Shown here: positions 1 through 13,520 of the stretch, piece by piece
Layout of the letters: the number at the start of each line of letters is the position of its first letter
Numbering within the stretch: the stretch's first letter is position 1
Assembly: GCA_024362935.1 (NCBI GenBank)
Contig: JANCRA010000014.1
Location: 11,897,258-11,961,257 of the forward strand
Length of the DNA: 64,000 bases
DNA from: Setophaga petechia
Lineage: Eukaryota > Chordata > Aves > Passeriformes > Parulidae
Direction: 5' to 3'
Position numbers and translations under genes: made by a program
The notes under the pieces: generated by a model
The model's input: only the letters and a program-made list of their open reading frames with translations
What the model was told of the DNA's origin: nothing
Databases searched by the model: none

Positions 1-1980
1 GTATTGTATTTTTGCCTTTTGTCATTGCAAAATTTTTGTTTGAACCAATATTTCTCTGTGAGTTCAGTGGCTCCTCAAGATTTTTTTATGGCTGATTTTC
101 ATAATGATGGTAAAGTAATAAATGAACTCTTATGAAAATGAGTCAGTGCAGCCACCTCTAGCACCAGACATCAGAACTGGTGAGTGCTCCTAAAACCCAG
201 CTGCAGACAGGGGTGTTGCTGCAAGCTGTAGATCTAGTAGTATAAAGACCATAAACAGAAATTATAGGTGTGCTTATGAAGGAGTGTGATAATTGGTGGG
301 GAAATCCTGAGCTATAGATGCAGGGAGGCACTCAGGACACAGTATTCTTTAGGATCCTTTGTGTGGGTGGGGGAAAAGGAGCCTGACTTTATTTACAATG
401 ACTCCAAAACCTGGCTGAAGTTCTGGAAATGGTCCTCTGGGTTCCCACAGGGATGCAATCCGTGGAGGGCAGATATTGAATAAAAGACAGTGTCAGAGAG
501 GGAAAGGCTTCTGCCTGTCCTGTGCCTGTCCCTCTCCTGGCAGTGCTTTGGGGGGTTTTTGACACCCCTGGTTATGGAGCTGCAGCTCCCAGGGTCTCAG
601 CAGTGCACACACAGAGAGAGGCACAGAGAATCCCCACATTTTGTATCAGTACAGTTGCCACTGTAATTGTAAATTACCCTGCAACAGGCTTCCAATTTTC
701 AGGTGGTAGAGAAATCTTATAAATTATTGAAGGTATCCCTTATATACTAGGGTTAAGTGCAACCTTGACTGTTTCAGATTTTGTAATAATATTTAGTAGT
801 TTGGGAGTGATCACTTAATTGGGCTGTAATATGCAACATTTGGCTTCATAAGAGATCCAGAAGTTTCAGCGTGTTCTGCCTAAATACATATTATAAGCAA
901 TTTGCAAAATCAGAGTTAGGCAATTGCCTAGAGAGGCAGTCTTCTAAAATGCAAAAAAACATTATGCCCAAAAAATCATGAATAATGTACAAATATTGAC
1001 TTTTATGGTAGCTCCCTTAAAAATGCTCTATTTCTAATATTTTCTCAGGTTTTTAAAATGAAAACTCTTTTCACTAAATTTACTTTGAATATTTTAGTGA
1101 AATTATTCCTAGTTCATAGAAATAAAATTAACTGCACACAGTTTTATAAGGGAAGCAGTTGAGGCTTCAGCACAAAGCCTGGAAAACCAGATGTTTGTGA
1201 AGCTGCTGCTCACAGCTTACTGCCTGGGTCTGCAGAGCATGTCAGAGTCCTGAGCAGGCAGTTCTAATGGAGTTTCAGACAATAAATATTTTTATTCCTT
1301 TAAATAGGTGTATAATCATCTTGTTAACATGGTTTTACTTAAGATAAATGGGGAGTGGGCAGAACTGAAGGGTAATTAATAGTGACCTTGGAGGAAAAGC
1401 TTCAGTTTGTCTTTGCCCCACTGCACTTGTCTCACACAGCCAGGCCACAACTCCAGGCAGCAGAGCACAGGTTCCATAAAAGTTATGTGCCTGAAACATT
1501 CACACAGTTTTTTTCCTAAATCACATTTCTCAGAGTGTAAATCTGGGCAGAACCTGAATGTAAAACTTCCTGGTACGTTTTATGGTACAAACACAGAATC
1601 TGCTCCAATAATACAACCCCCCATTTTTTTTATCTCTTTTGAATGGAGTGAATTGTTTGGTACCTGAATAATGCAGCAGAAGGACCAAACTTAACTCCTC
1701 TCTCACCAGAAATCTTGTCACTAGGAAGTTGTGATATTGCATTTGACTGTCAGAGAAATTGTTTTGGGAACTGCTCTTTCCTTCTACATTGGTAACATAC
1801 ATTGTTAGAAAAATGAAAATATTCTTTTAGGCACGTACACTTGAGGAAACCCAGTTGCCACCAGTTCCATAGTAGTTGTTCCACTATCACTGACTTTCAA
1901 TGGACAGCAGCCCAGCCCACATGTCTTGGTTGTAAGACCTGGAGGGACTGTTGTGAAAAGGAGTTAGAATTCAAAGTGAA
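1..1980. other. Unannotated AT-rich stretch
   Basis: I see no gene or transposon. A slightly GC-richer part around 480-640 holds two short chance frames. Positions 1290-1317 share a 28-base block with 2611-2638 (see the dispersed repeat entry). Confidence 0.5.
1290..1317 (+). repeat. Dispersed short repeat, copy A
   Basis: This 28-base block (ttttattcctttaaa, then aggtgt, then taatc) recurs at 2611-2638 in the same orientation with two substitutions. Each copy also has tgcctgggtc some distance upstream (near 1221 and at 2581). It could be a remnant of an old interspersed repeat or of a segmental duplication, or a coincidence. The flanking sequence does not align convincingly. Confidence 0.35.
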
Positions 1981-1981
1981 T

Positions 1982-2123
1982 TAGAACCATTAACTAAAAC
2001 ATTACATTTATAATTTAAGCAAATGCATAAATTGGGTAAAACAAAATTACAGTAGAACCATTAACTAAAACATTACATTTATAATTTAAGCAAATGCATA
2101 AATTGGGTAAAACAAAATTACAG
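1982..2123. repeat. Perfect 71-bp tandem duplication (two copies)
   Basis: Copy 1 is 1982-2052 and copy 2 is 2053-2123. I compared them base by base and found no difference. Both begin tagaaccatt and end aaaattacag. The unit is AT-rich and non-coding, with no internal periodicity. Complete identity points to a recent duplication by slippage or microhomology-mediated repair, or to an assembly artefact. The flanks share only a base or two beyond the unit. Confidence 0.97.
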
Positions 2124-2129
2124 TAAAGT

Positions 2130-5100
2130 TCAAGGTCAAATATTTCAATATAAGTAATTTGAAATAGTGTCAGTTTTATCAATAGTTTTGGTAAAAATTG
2201 TTATATTGATGAAACCTTGGATTCTGTGATATTTTTAATAATTATGACAAAGATCAGAATTATGAGGCTAGCGTGCATCTTTGTCTTATATTGCTTTGAA
2301 TCTCTTTTCCATTACTGACTTCCTGTACTTACCAAGAACTTGGGGTAGTGTAAAAGAACTCAGCTTCTCCCATCCAGGCTTTTTGGTACAGGATCTCACT
2401 AGACAAATTTGTAGTTGGCAATTCGTTTATTATCATATTGTTATCCTATTCTCCCTACATATGTCCTAAAGGAATTTATATATGTATTTGTTAATTAATT
2501 TATTATTAAGATCCTGAAACTACTTGAAACAGATCAAACCCACCTGATTAAATAATCTATGTGTTTTTCTCAGTGGGGATTGCCTGGGTCATGGCAATAC
2601 TGTCAAAAGATTTTATTCCTTTAAAGAGGTGTGTAATCTGCCACTGTGCTGATGAAATATAATTTTCTGTATATGATAGCTGAATCTTGAATGGGAATCT
2701 TGGAGCCCAGAGTCTTCATTCAGCTTTTCAGAACCATTTTTATGTCTTAGTTATGAACATCTCTGCACCTCTCTCCATCTCTTTACATTGTGCTTAAATA
2801 TCCAGGCAAGAATGGAATAAGCATATTAAAAAAAACCCACTAAGCACATGTACACAACAGATAGAGGAAGGTGCAGATGTAAACACACTTGTTTTCCCAA
2901 GCATTTATTACAAGCATCTTGTTTTCATTGTGCTCTGGTCCCTTCTGATTTGTCTATGCACTCTCTTGTACTTTCACTTCTGAATGGCTTTGATTGCTCA
3001 CAACCTTCCTGTTTTCCTAATTCTTCACTACTGACTTGAACTTCTAATAGTTGCATATTTTCTTTTATGTAGGTACCTGTTTCCTTCCTCTTTTTGCTAA
3101 TTATTGCTTTCATTGCCTTTAGGAGAGGTAGAAAAAAGGAAAAACTTTCACAGGAATGTTGACTTTTGCTTAGCAAATATATAATCTTCTATATTTGTAG
3201 CTTCCCTGCATGATCTTTCAGAAAAAGTAGAATAAGTTTATTTCATTGATTTGTGTAAAGACTCATAGAATTGAGGGAGAAAGAAATCTTGCTCAAAGCA
3301 AAATGTGGTGTGCAGAAAGTGAATGAAATCTCAAAGTGTTTCCTGCACCTACCTAAGCACAATATCTTGTGTCTGGTAGAGCAAAACCTTATGCAGTGCC
3401 AGTAATGCAAGCTTTTTTCTGCTGTTTCTTCTGCTTAAATTAACTGCTTGTAATAAGCTATAGAAAGTAGTTCTAATATCAGCTATTAACTATTAGTTGA
3501 GAGTCTTTCTAAATGTAAAGACGGGCATGAGGTCTGGAGAAATTATCAGTGCCTTGGTTTCCCTCCCTGCCCTGTCATCTGTGTGGTCTTCAGGCCAAAG
3601 AGTTTTTGTTTGTTCAATCCCTGCCTGAAGTGATGGGATGTTGCTTATTTACTGCAATGCAAACAACAAAAATAACATAAACCACCAAAAGATCAGAACA
3701 GATCTGTTTAGTTTCACATGCTGAAGCATAATGGGGTTTGAGGGCAGCAGGATGGCCTGGAATGGGAATTTCCCAAGTTTGTCCTGAGCTGGTCATTGTT
3801 TTGTTTGATGGCCCAAATGACATTGGAAAGCCACCTGAATGAACCCCCAGGGTGCTGAGCAGGGCTTCCATGTGGGCCTGCAGCTTAACAAAGGGCTCCC
3901 TGCCCACTTGCACTTTGGGATTTTTCATGTATTTATAACAGACACTGATCAAATAGCATTTTTCCCTGTTTTTCCACAAGAGTTTGTAATCTTTGGCATT
4001 GTTAAAAAGGATTAATGAGAATTTCCTTCAGTAAGTCATGAGATAATTTTATTTGCATTATAAGACTTTAAAGAATTCATCTATTTGAGCCTAGAAATAC
4101 AGTTTTCTTTCATAATCTGGGCTGTTCATGTCAGACATTTGATGATGCCTTGGAAACAATTGCCTTTGATTTTTTAGAGGTTAGTGGTAATACTTGAGTT
4201 CTCTGAGAGATGCAAGGGCACAGCTAAACTTTTTCATGAGTGGCTGTATGACTTTTTAAAGATCAGTCTTTGCCATTCTCATCAGTGTTATTTCTTTAGC
4301 CTTAGACTGACTCCATCTTCAGGTGTAGCTTTTCTGTGCTTCTTTAAAATAAAATAAATTTTAAAAGAAAAAACAAAATAGTTCAGCCCACATTTAGCTT
4401 TGTTGGCCTCTTTCTGAGCTGTTTAATGGACAACTGGTTTGTTTTATTTATCTGACAAGGTTTCTTCATATTGTTCCAGGTTATCAGCACTCTTGCAGAT
4501 CATATTACAGCTTGTGCTCGGATTTGACCCTCGCTAGGGTTCACTTTAAATCAGATCCTTATCATTAATGCAGTGATAAATAGAGATGCTTTGGAAGCAG
4601 TATACAGATTATTTATTTAGTGCCTCTCTGTATCATGTTTTATACAACCAGGGATCAATGTCAGACCTTTATGGATATAGCTTAGGTTGCATTCAGTAAC
4701 TACAAACCAAAGGCCTTTAAATAATGTTAACTTAATAGCTGACGTTTTTATGAAATAAGTCTGCAAGGGGGAAATGTAATGTTGCTCTACAGTGAGGAAG
4801 ATTTTGATTTTTAGTTGCATCCCAAACCTAAAGGGATGTTTTTAGTTTAACAACTGCCTCTGAAGTCCCCATTAAAAAAATAAATAAAAAAGGAGGCAAA
4901 TGCTTTTAAGGGGAAAAAAGGAGAGTGCTCTACCACAGGTGTGACCTGGGGTTATTGCTTTTGTAGTGATACTTTTTGTGAGGCTCTAAATAATTTTTCT
5001 GCTTGTAACTCTTGCTGGTCCTTTTATGTCATAACTGATTTTCTTTTTTTTGTCAGATAAATTCAGGCAGAATTAAAGCATAGTTTCCTACTTTCAGCCA

Positions 5101-5210
5101 TAGTGTTATAACTTTATACAATACTTCTCAAGTGTCATTCTTGCTCTGGAAAGTGGCAGATTCTGTGTGTTTTCTACCTTGGTTACATTTCCACTAATTT
5201 TAATTCTCCT
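2130..5210. other. Unannotated AT-rich stretch
   Basis: There is no supported gene. A minus-strand open frame of 121 codons spans 3614-3979 but has no recognisable domain, and its composition is like its surroundings. I treat it as chance. Short A-rich runs occur near 4345-4380 and 4870-4920. Confidence 0.5.
2611..2638 (+). repeat. Dispersed short repeat, copy B
   Basis: Partner of 1290-1317, with 26 of 28 bases identical. The differences are t/g and a/g at the seventeenth-base region and within the aggtgt-taatc junction. Its family is unknown. Confidence 0.35.
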
Positions 5211-5217
5211 TCTAGAG

Positions 5218-5245
5218 TAGATAACATGCAAATTCATGTTATCTA
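5218..5245. other. Hairpin: 11-bp perfect stem, 6-nt loop with octamer motif
   Basis: The left arm 5218-5228 (tagataacatg) is the exact reverse complement of the right arm 5235-5245. The loop is caaatt. The element ATGCAAAT (5226-5233), the consensus octamer for POU/OCT factors, straddles the left arm and loop, and the arms carry GATA-type cores (agataa). It may act as a DNA motif cluster rather than as an RNA. Confidence 0.6.
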
Positions 5246-6429
5246 TGAAGAAATGAAGAAAACAAATTTTTCTATTAGAATTTCTGTGTAACAAGCAAAT
5301 TAAACTACAGCTGGGTTAATGAAATAACTCATTTAAGCTTTTATATTGTTTCAGACCATTTTAACAGAATGCTTTTTAAAGCAATTTAATGGCACATAAA
5401 TAGAAGAGAGGTACCCAGTCAAAAAGTGGTTTAGTACAAATTGAAGTTTTAGCAAAAATCAGGTACTTATATTTGAAGCTATACCATGGGTTACATTGAT
5501 TTTAGGTTTGGGTATAAATACCAACATCTCAGGAGTTATTCTGATAAAATTTTTGTGCCTTCTTGAATGTTTTCTTCCTGTTCTTGGCATTTTTTTCCTG
5601 ACTTGGAAATAAAATCTGCATGCCTAGGTTATTGGATTAAATTTAAAATCACTCTTGAAAAATAAGAGCAAATATAAAAGTGGTTCAGCACTGTGGAATG
5701 GTTTGAGATTTGCACCTGTTGTGCTGCATTCACCCACATGGTCTGTTACTGTAGAAATGTGCTGTATAAAGAATGAAGCATTTGAGGTCCAGCCCATTCA
5801 AGAAGAGCAGCTATAGGGATTTTGTTAGCTTTTCTCTTTCTTCCACTTGTAACTGTGGTCCCAGCTGGGAATTGTATGGCTAAGATGGAGAGAAAACCAA
5901 AACTGAAACAAAATTCAAGTCCTTCAGGGGTTTGATTGATCTATAAGGCCTTCCATCTATCTATTATTCCATACTATCTTCATCTTGGAAAGGAAAAAGT
6001 GATACTTTTCTAAGTGTAGGAATATATTACAATATAAGTTTTGAAGTTGATGAAACCCATTTTTTTTTTGTAAATAAAAAAAAATCACACCTGAAGTTGT
6101 GCTGATCCATTCAAATACTCAGGATTTAGCTGATGTACTCTATTCCTTGTAAATAGAGAAAACTGGAGGTACATGATTGATATGAGGTGTTCAAAGAAAA
6201 TTTAAATAGAATTCATTCCTACTAAGCAAAGTATTAATTCATTTAGTTGGAAACCATCCAAAAAAAGCAGCTGTCATCTCAGTGAAGTTTGTTCACATAC
6301 TGTAAACTGTGTTGTTGCCTGTTTGTGGATGATAGTGGCTCACTTAGCTGGATTCAGAAAATATTACTGAAATTACTGCTTTTTACATATGTGAAATTTC
6401 CCAGTCTTGTAAACTGGGGAGCTTGGGGG

Positions 6430-6489
6430 TAGTTTGGTGGTTGGACATGGTTTTGGTTGGTTTTTGGTTTGAGGTTTTTTTTTTTTTTT
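6430..6489 (+). repeat. G/T-rich low-complexity tract ending in T15
   Basis: Irregular tggtt/ttggttt units run into fifteen T (6475-6489). It could be the poly-T end of a minus-strand retroposed copy, but no recognisable element body flanks it, so I call it simple sequence. Confidence 0.6.
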
Positions 6490-9400
6490 ATAACTTCAGT
6501 TTCTGGAGGTACTCTCTTGCTTCTTCCCATCCATACTGGTCACTCTAATAAAATATATTAATTAATTCACCAGTTTCATCTGGCTTTCATCCTTCAATAT
6601 TATGGTTAAAACAACACTGAATCACTTATTTCTTGTTATTGATGGTTTTATATTATGTCATTTGTCTTCATGAGTATCCATGCAAGCCAAGAATTATTGC
6701 AGTGATTGATAATCCAAATTTCAAATAGTGTCTTGTATAAATGTCACTTCCAGGTCAGCATCAGTAAAGCAGGTACCTCTGTGGAGGTTCTCATGCTGCT
6801 GCCTTCAGTATGTGCTCAAGAACACTGTGCATGAAGGGGCTTTAGATGGATATTTAACTGTATTATCTCTGCTTGTTGATGTGCTAATTGGCCTTAATGG
6901 ATCCTGACAAACACTAAGTTAATGATAACTGAGTGCAACAGATGGATAATAATGAAGCCTAAAAACTGAAACTCAGATATTCTCAGTAAAGGCTGAGTTT
7001 ACTATACAGTAGGCTGTTTCTCTTACAGCTCATTTTTAGATTAAATGCTACTTTTTGCAGGACTGCATTGTTCACTTTCTCTACCATTTTTCCCCATTTG
7101 GGGTGTGGAAGGGTCCTAAGCCTTGAATGAAGCAAGATATTTCAAAATAAAGGGGAGGGTATAATATCAGACAAGGATGTCAAAATGAACATTTTGGTTT
7201 TGAATCTATTTCTTGTGAATATTTGAGACAGACGAGGTTGCACAAAGAGCTTATTATGCTGTGTTAATTCAATTCTTGCACAGTGAAATGAGAGAACATC
7301 CTTAAACTTTCTTCTTGCCAGTCACCAGGAGTTGTGATACTGCTGCAATATTAAGTAGTGGGAGATACAATGCCACCATGCAGCATAGGCCTGACTTTAA
7401 GATGAAAGATGTATTGATGGGCTTTAAATTCCACTTTAAAGAGGATGATGTATTTAAATCTGGATGCAAGGGGGAAGGGCAAGAACTTTCCTGAATGACA
7501 GTTACTGATATTTTCTCAGTGTTAATAGTGATTACTTTTACTCACACATCCCTGTGAGAATGTTAATATTGTTCTGTTGGCTTGGAACTGAAAAACCAAT
7601 AAATCCCAATGTAAAGGAAGATTTCTGAACAGGAAAATCCAGAAAGTCAAGTATTTTCATTCATATTGAATATGCTGTGTAGCAAGTAGATTACAGTGCA
7701 GTGCTGAGTGCTGAAACAGTACACAGATTCATCCTATGGGCTGTTATTATTTTGGGGTTGAAATTAAGTGCCAAAACTTCATGTTTGAATAGAATTAGGG
7801 ATTTGACAGTGATTGACAACAACCAGGCAATTCCACATCATCCTACTTGCTGGCCCCAGCATTTCCATCAGACTGTATGAGACTTGAGTACTCAGTAGCT
7901 GTTTGAGGAGCTTTAGCTTCATTCTGTAACTGTCTGTGTAAGGATCACGTGTCTTACTAAAAAACAAAAACCAAAAAAACTGCCACCTTTTCAGACATAC
8001 TTGTTGGGTTACAGATAGAGAGAGGTTGGCACCATGAGCCCTGGAAATAGTGGAGAAATGGAGATGAACTGTACTGGAAGCCCTGCTTAAGGCAGAAACA
8101 ACTGAAGGGGTTTGCAGCCCATGAGTGGCTCCAGCTTGATTGAAGCCCTTGAATCTGTTCTCATTTCTGCTGGCATTGGTACTTACTTAAAATGCCAAAA
8201 TAAAAGGTTGGTGCAGATTAAAGATAACAGAATATAGCATCTGTAGAGGATGTCTGTTGACAAGTCTGCAGAAATTTCAGAGTGCTTATCCAGTGTACTA
8301 AATTAAACCCTGTGTGTTTCTGATCCATTACCTTCTGTCTGAGCAGAGGCTCCAGAAGTAGGTGAATGAAATGCACAAGCCCTCTTACATCATGACAGTG
8401 CCATAATCTCCATATGGAAAAAAGGAAAATCTTTCCTAAACCCTAAAAGCCAGTTAGATTCTACCTTGATGATTATCTGATGACCCAGATCTTAAATTCT
8501 CAGCTTACACCATATGAATTCCAAGCAGGTCTTTCAGCTTTAGGTTTCTCTTGGGCATACTTACAGCATCGTGTCTGGGGTTTTTCAGCATCTCTGATGC
8601 ATTTCTGTTTCCCAGTCTCTAATGTAATCTCATCTGGAAATGGGATCTGCAAATTCAGCTTCCCAGGGCAGGCAGAATTTGGTGCTGTGTGTGATGTTGC
8701 TGTGCAATTCACACATGCACTTGGTGCCTTGGGCTGGGGCCAGCTGTGAGCACATTGATTTAACTTTATCTCCTGCACTGGAAGAGTGGGTAAGAAATAG
8801 ACTCAGCCTTAGCAAATGCATTCCAAAGAGCAGGTACCTGATCACTAGCCCACACAAAGCATCTTTAAGGTGTTTGATTCTGAGCAAAACGTTGCTGAAG
8901 TTTTGAGGCTTTTAATTCAGTGACCTTAAGAAATATTAGATTAACCTTAAGTTAAAATGATGGCAGATAAAGATGAAAAAAATAATGTTACAGATAATTC
9001 TTCTTTGAGTAGATAAACAGAATTTTTATAAAACCTATATAAGGATTTCTAGAATGTCATAAAGCTAGCAATCCTTCTTTAGGCTAAGTTTAGAAAAAAA
9101 ATTATAGGAATTTCCCTTCTTTTTTCTATAGCTGTGACACTTTTAGGTTTTTTTGTCTCTTTCTACAGTTACTGCTGGAAGAAACCCCTGAAAATTAATA
9201 AATTTCAATGCAGGGTTTTTGGGTTGTGTTTTTGTTTGGTTTTTTTTCCCCAATAAAAATTCCATAAATATTTTAAAATCAGTTTTCCTTTTAAAAAATT
9301 GGAATTAAAACGTGCACTATAGTGGGATTTTGCTGCCCACTTGATGACACCAAAGTTTTAAAAAATGCTACTGGTTTTATTGGGATGAAATGAAACCTTT

Positions 9401-12400
9401 CAGTCTTGTGGATGTGTGGATGAGCATTCTGTGCTCCACCACTCCCTGGATTTGCAGGGTAAACACATCCAAGTTTCTGTTCTGAATGCAGCAGGTAATT
9501 ATTCCAAGGTATTCCTCCCAATATAGGTAATTACCCTGGACAGTCCTCACTGGTTTGGAAGCTGTTTGCTTCTGACCAGACTTCAGGGCGTGCTGGGAGA
9601 CCTCCCTTGATTAAAATTTTGTTTGGGCTGAAAAGGCAAGCATTTCCTGATTCTTCCCTTGGGGGTGAAGAATATGTTTTAGAAAAGTATTGACAACACT
9701 GAAATTAATATCTCATTTTAAAGAATTAATACTTTCTATTCCCAAGTGGCTGTTAATGAAAGGATTCATGTTCCTGGTTCCACCAGGCATTCACAGGTCA
9801 CTGTGAAGCAAGTTCAGACTGTGATATTTGGAAAGTCATTTCAGCCTTTCTTTTAATAGTGTATAAAACTAACCTGGAAACCAGTTAATTGTCTAAATGA
9901 TCCATTTTATATTGATAGCAGTTGTTGACAGGAAAAACTGTACTACATTTTATCTTTATTTTATCTTCACAGTGTTGTGGCAAGTTAGTGTTAGATTTTT
10001 TTATCTCAAGGAACAGACCAAGTGCACACATAAAAGTTATATTTCTTGGGAAAAAATTACATATATTATCAGCTTTTTTCCTTAATTCATTACTCCTTTA
10101 AACATTTCTCAAATGCAGTTGTACTATATATATCTACTCTCTTTTAAAAAGTAGCCTGGGTTTATATTTTACATTTGTAATTCTTTTCAACTGTAATTTT
10201 TCCTTCATATTATCATCTTTCATATTCTTTCAGTTCCCCTAAATGAGGCCACCTATGAAACTACTGGCAGGTAGTGAGAAAATAAGTGCTTAATGAGTGA
10301 GGAAACTATTAGAGCAGTCAGGAAAGGGAAATTACAGCATATGTAATAGGACAATCATTACTTTTATAAAATTCAGTATTAAATTGTTAATGTCTCTTGA
10401 CAGTTCTTTAGTAATTAAGATTTCATCTTGATTGTCTTTCTGTTAACATGAAATGATATGATAGTTAATATTGTTTAAATCACAATGTTAAGTGAGTGAA
10501 AAATCATAGTGTAGAATCCTCTGGATAGTATTTGTTAGAGGCTTTAATGTTATACTCAATTTAGAAAAATGTTTTTTCATTAAATTGTGAATGTAGGTTT
10601 ATAACATTTAAATTGTCTCTTGGTAGTATTACATTTATAAAAGATATATACATGAATTCACATTCATACACTTTCCTGGCTTTTTAAAAATACATAAACT
10701 GTATAAATAAAAGCTAATTATGAAGTATGACTAAAAGGTAGACTTTTAGGCTAATTTATAATCCAGTGAAACTCAGTATGTGTTAAAAATATTTGTAACA
10801 GATGTAATTGCTAAAAACATTTATGAAACAGGCAGACAGTTATTTTTTCATATTGTAGCTGCAGTAGCATTTCACATTAGATATAATCTAGGTAAGAAAC
10901 ATCAAGGGTAATAATCAGGCTAAGCAGGTGCTTACTCAGAGGATAAAGTATGTCATGGAAATCAGCCTCCCACAGAGCCTCAAGAGAAGGTTTTACAACT
11001 GTTGGGTCTTCTCATAATGATGCATGACAGAAATACCCAGCCCCAAGGCTGAAAAATAAAGCAGAAACTTTCCACCAGCCAGAGAATTGCAAAGGGCAGA
11101 TTAACAGAAATAATAGTAAAATAAGAAAAATCAACTAAAATAGACAGAGAAAATTGATACAGTTAATTTAATAAAAAACACAGTCAAGGGCTTTTAACAA
11201 GGACACTGTACTTAAATTTAAGCAACCACAGCTGGGACTTACCCTGTGGCTTTAGGAAAGTTACTAGGTGCTGAAATCTGCTACAAATTCCTACTGTGGT
11301 CCAAAGATCTAAAATCAGTTTCTCGATGTCAGTGGTTCCATTCCTCAAGCATAAACCAGAAGGAATTACCATTTTCTGCCTTGAAGGCTCACAAGGATGT
11401 CAACAGGGATGAACTCATTCATTCCTCAGCTGGGACAACTCTTCAATGACACAAGCACATCTGTTATAGTATGATTTTAAAAAAAACCACATTGTTTAGG
11501 AAAGGGAGGAAAGTCCTCATGAGAAACTCTAATTCTGATATTTTGCAGTTCATTCCATAACTTTTCCCCAAATACTCTGTTACCCAGCAGTGAACACATT
11601 CTCAGACACCAGGTGGAAAGCAGTGAATGCTTACAGTATGGAAGGTACAAATGTATGAAAATCAGTAGGGTTACTACCAGGAACATACTGGCTTTCACTA
11701 TCAACCATTTAAAATCAATTTGAAGGCATTTGGAAAGCATTTTAAAGAGCAACTAGGCATCAATAAAATTTAATTAATTGGGTCTATGGATGCACATGTA
11801 AATTGAGTGCTAATTGTGCCAGCAATGCTTTTCCATTAAAAATTAAACTCATGATTAGTAACTAAGAAAAAAACAAGCCAGTGTTGTTCCATAAACAAAT
11901 CTCATTTTCTTTAATTGTGCCCCTACTTTAGATAACAATCATAATTCTCCATTTGCATTGTTAAATATGAGCATCTCCTCAGCATGAGAAAGGAAAACCA
12001 TTGCCAGTTGTTTTAAGATATCACAGAAGTATCAACTTCTGGTGCAGTGTTTTTGTTTAAATTTCCATATCCTCCCTTTTTTCTTAATCTCTGACAGACT
12101 ACTTAATTAAGGAGAAAACTAATTTTGTGACCCATATTTTTATAAAGAAAGATTTAATAGTAATGTGGGGATTAGTGGGGTAATCTACTTTATTTACCTA
12201 TAGGTCTGAGGATACAGAGATGAAATTCAACATGAGGGTCAGTTCAGGGTGCTGCAGGTATTTGAAGCTTCAGTTCTGTTCTTGCTCTTCCACAAACTCT
12301 GCTGCCATAGCTGTGCTTTCAGAACAAACACACATCTGGGGCAGGGAGGAATATGTGCTCAATCTTGATAGAAAATTCCTGGATTTCAGGAGGGAAAGGC

Positions 12401-13440
12401 AGGATCTAGTGCTTGTCAAACAGAAATACATCTAAAAAAGCTGGGCTGAGGCTTCTGAAAGCAGATCCTCTCATTGCACTGTGCTGGAGAACCTTCACTG
12501 TTCTGGGTTCAGCTCCTGGGCAGGCAGCTGGGAGTCAGGAACTGGAAACCCTAAATTTTATTGGCTACTTGAAACCCTGGCAGTCAAGACTGTCATTTGA
12601 TCATTTGTGTGATCCCACAAGTGTTTGTCCACTGAAAGATTTTCAGTGCACATAGATGTTCAGGTGGGACTGGCCTGGGTTTTTGTGGTACCTGCTCAGG
12701 TAGAAGGAGGTAAAGGCTCTTCAGAGTGTGCAGTGCCCTGTTCCTGAGGCGCAGAGCAGATCCTGCTCATTCCTTACTGCTCTGTCACTCTTGATTTCAA
12801 GCTGCTATTAGGTGGACAGAGTGCTTAGGAGTAGCTTGGTTTTAGTTTCCCTCTTGCAAATCAGGAGAAGAAGGAGACTTTGGAAGGCAGACACTGCTAA
12901 ATACAAGGGAGAGTAGAGAAGGCATTTCAGACCAGGCTGAAGAATACTGGGACTCTGTGAAGAATCCTGCTGGCAACTGCCCCCTCCTCCCATGTCAGAT
13001 AAAGTTTGCAAGCATACTTTCAAGCAGCTTAAACCTCCTCCTAATCTTATAAGAGAAATGGAACTATTTGCTTCTATCTGCAGTGGTTTCTATCTCTTCT
13101 GTCAGGTGACCCAGATCCTAAACCTCTTTGTAAACTTCAATTAAATGTTTAGCCATGGATGGGGGATGTGTTTCACACAAGCCTTGGCCAGTGCACCAAC
13201 ATGCCTTGAACAGTAAATTGAGATGATAAAGAAAGAAGATGGAAATTTTGTGTTCAACCTCTATCTGATCTGATAAATTCCCACTCATTTCTATGAGTGC
13301 TAACAGTTAAACATTCAGAACTGATGACACAAATTTAAATCTCTTTTTTGTTAAAGCCTTGTATTCATTAGCTTTCAATCAGAATGGATTACGAGGTGGG
13401 AAACACAATTGTGCTAAATAGAAACAGAGAGATAAATACA

Positions 13441-13520
13441 GTTTTTTGAGGTTTGCTTTGAGGTTTGAAGTTTTGGAGGTTTGGGTAGATTTCTTTTTTT
13501 GTTGTTTTGTTGGGTTTTTT
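13441..13520 (+). repeat. Degenerate G/T-rich repeat (gaggttt-like units)
   Basis: Imperfect repeats of ttgaggttt/ttggaggttt span 13445-13490. They are followed by T-rich sequence and a C5 run (ttttttccccc) at about 13515-13525. The opposite strand is A/C-rich. This is low-complexity DNA and not part of a recognised family. Confidence 0.55.

Noticed and set aside
3614..3979. 121-codon minus-strand open frame
   Set aside because: No recognisable domain, no splice or promoter context, and a length expected by chance in 64 kb.
6430..6489. Poly-T as the tail of a retroposed element
   Set aside because: No element body or target-site duplication was recognisable on either side.
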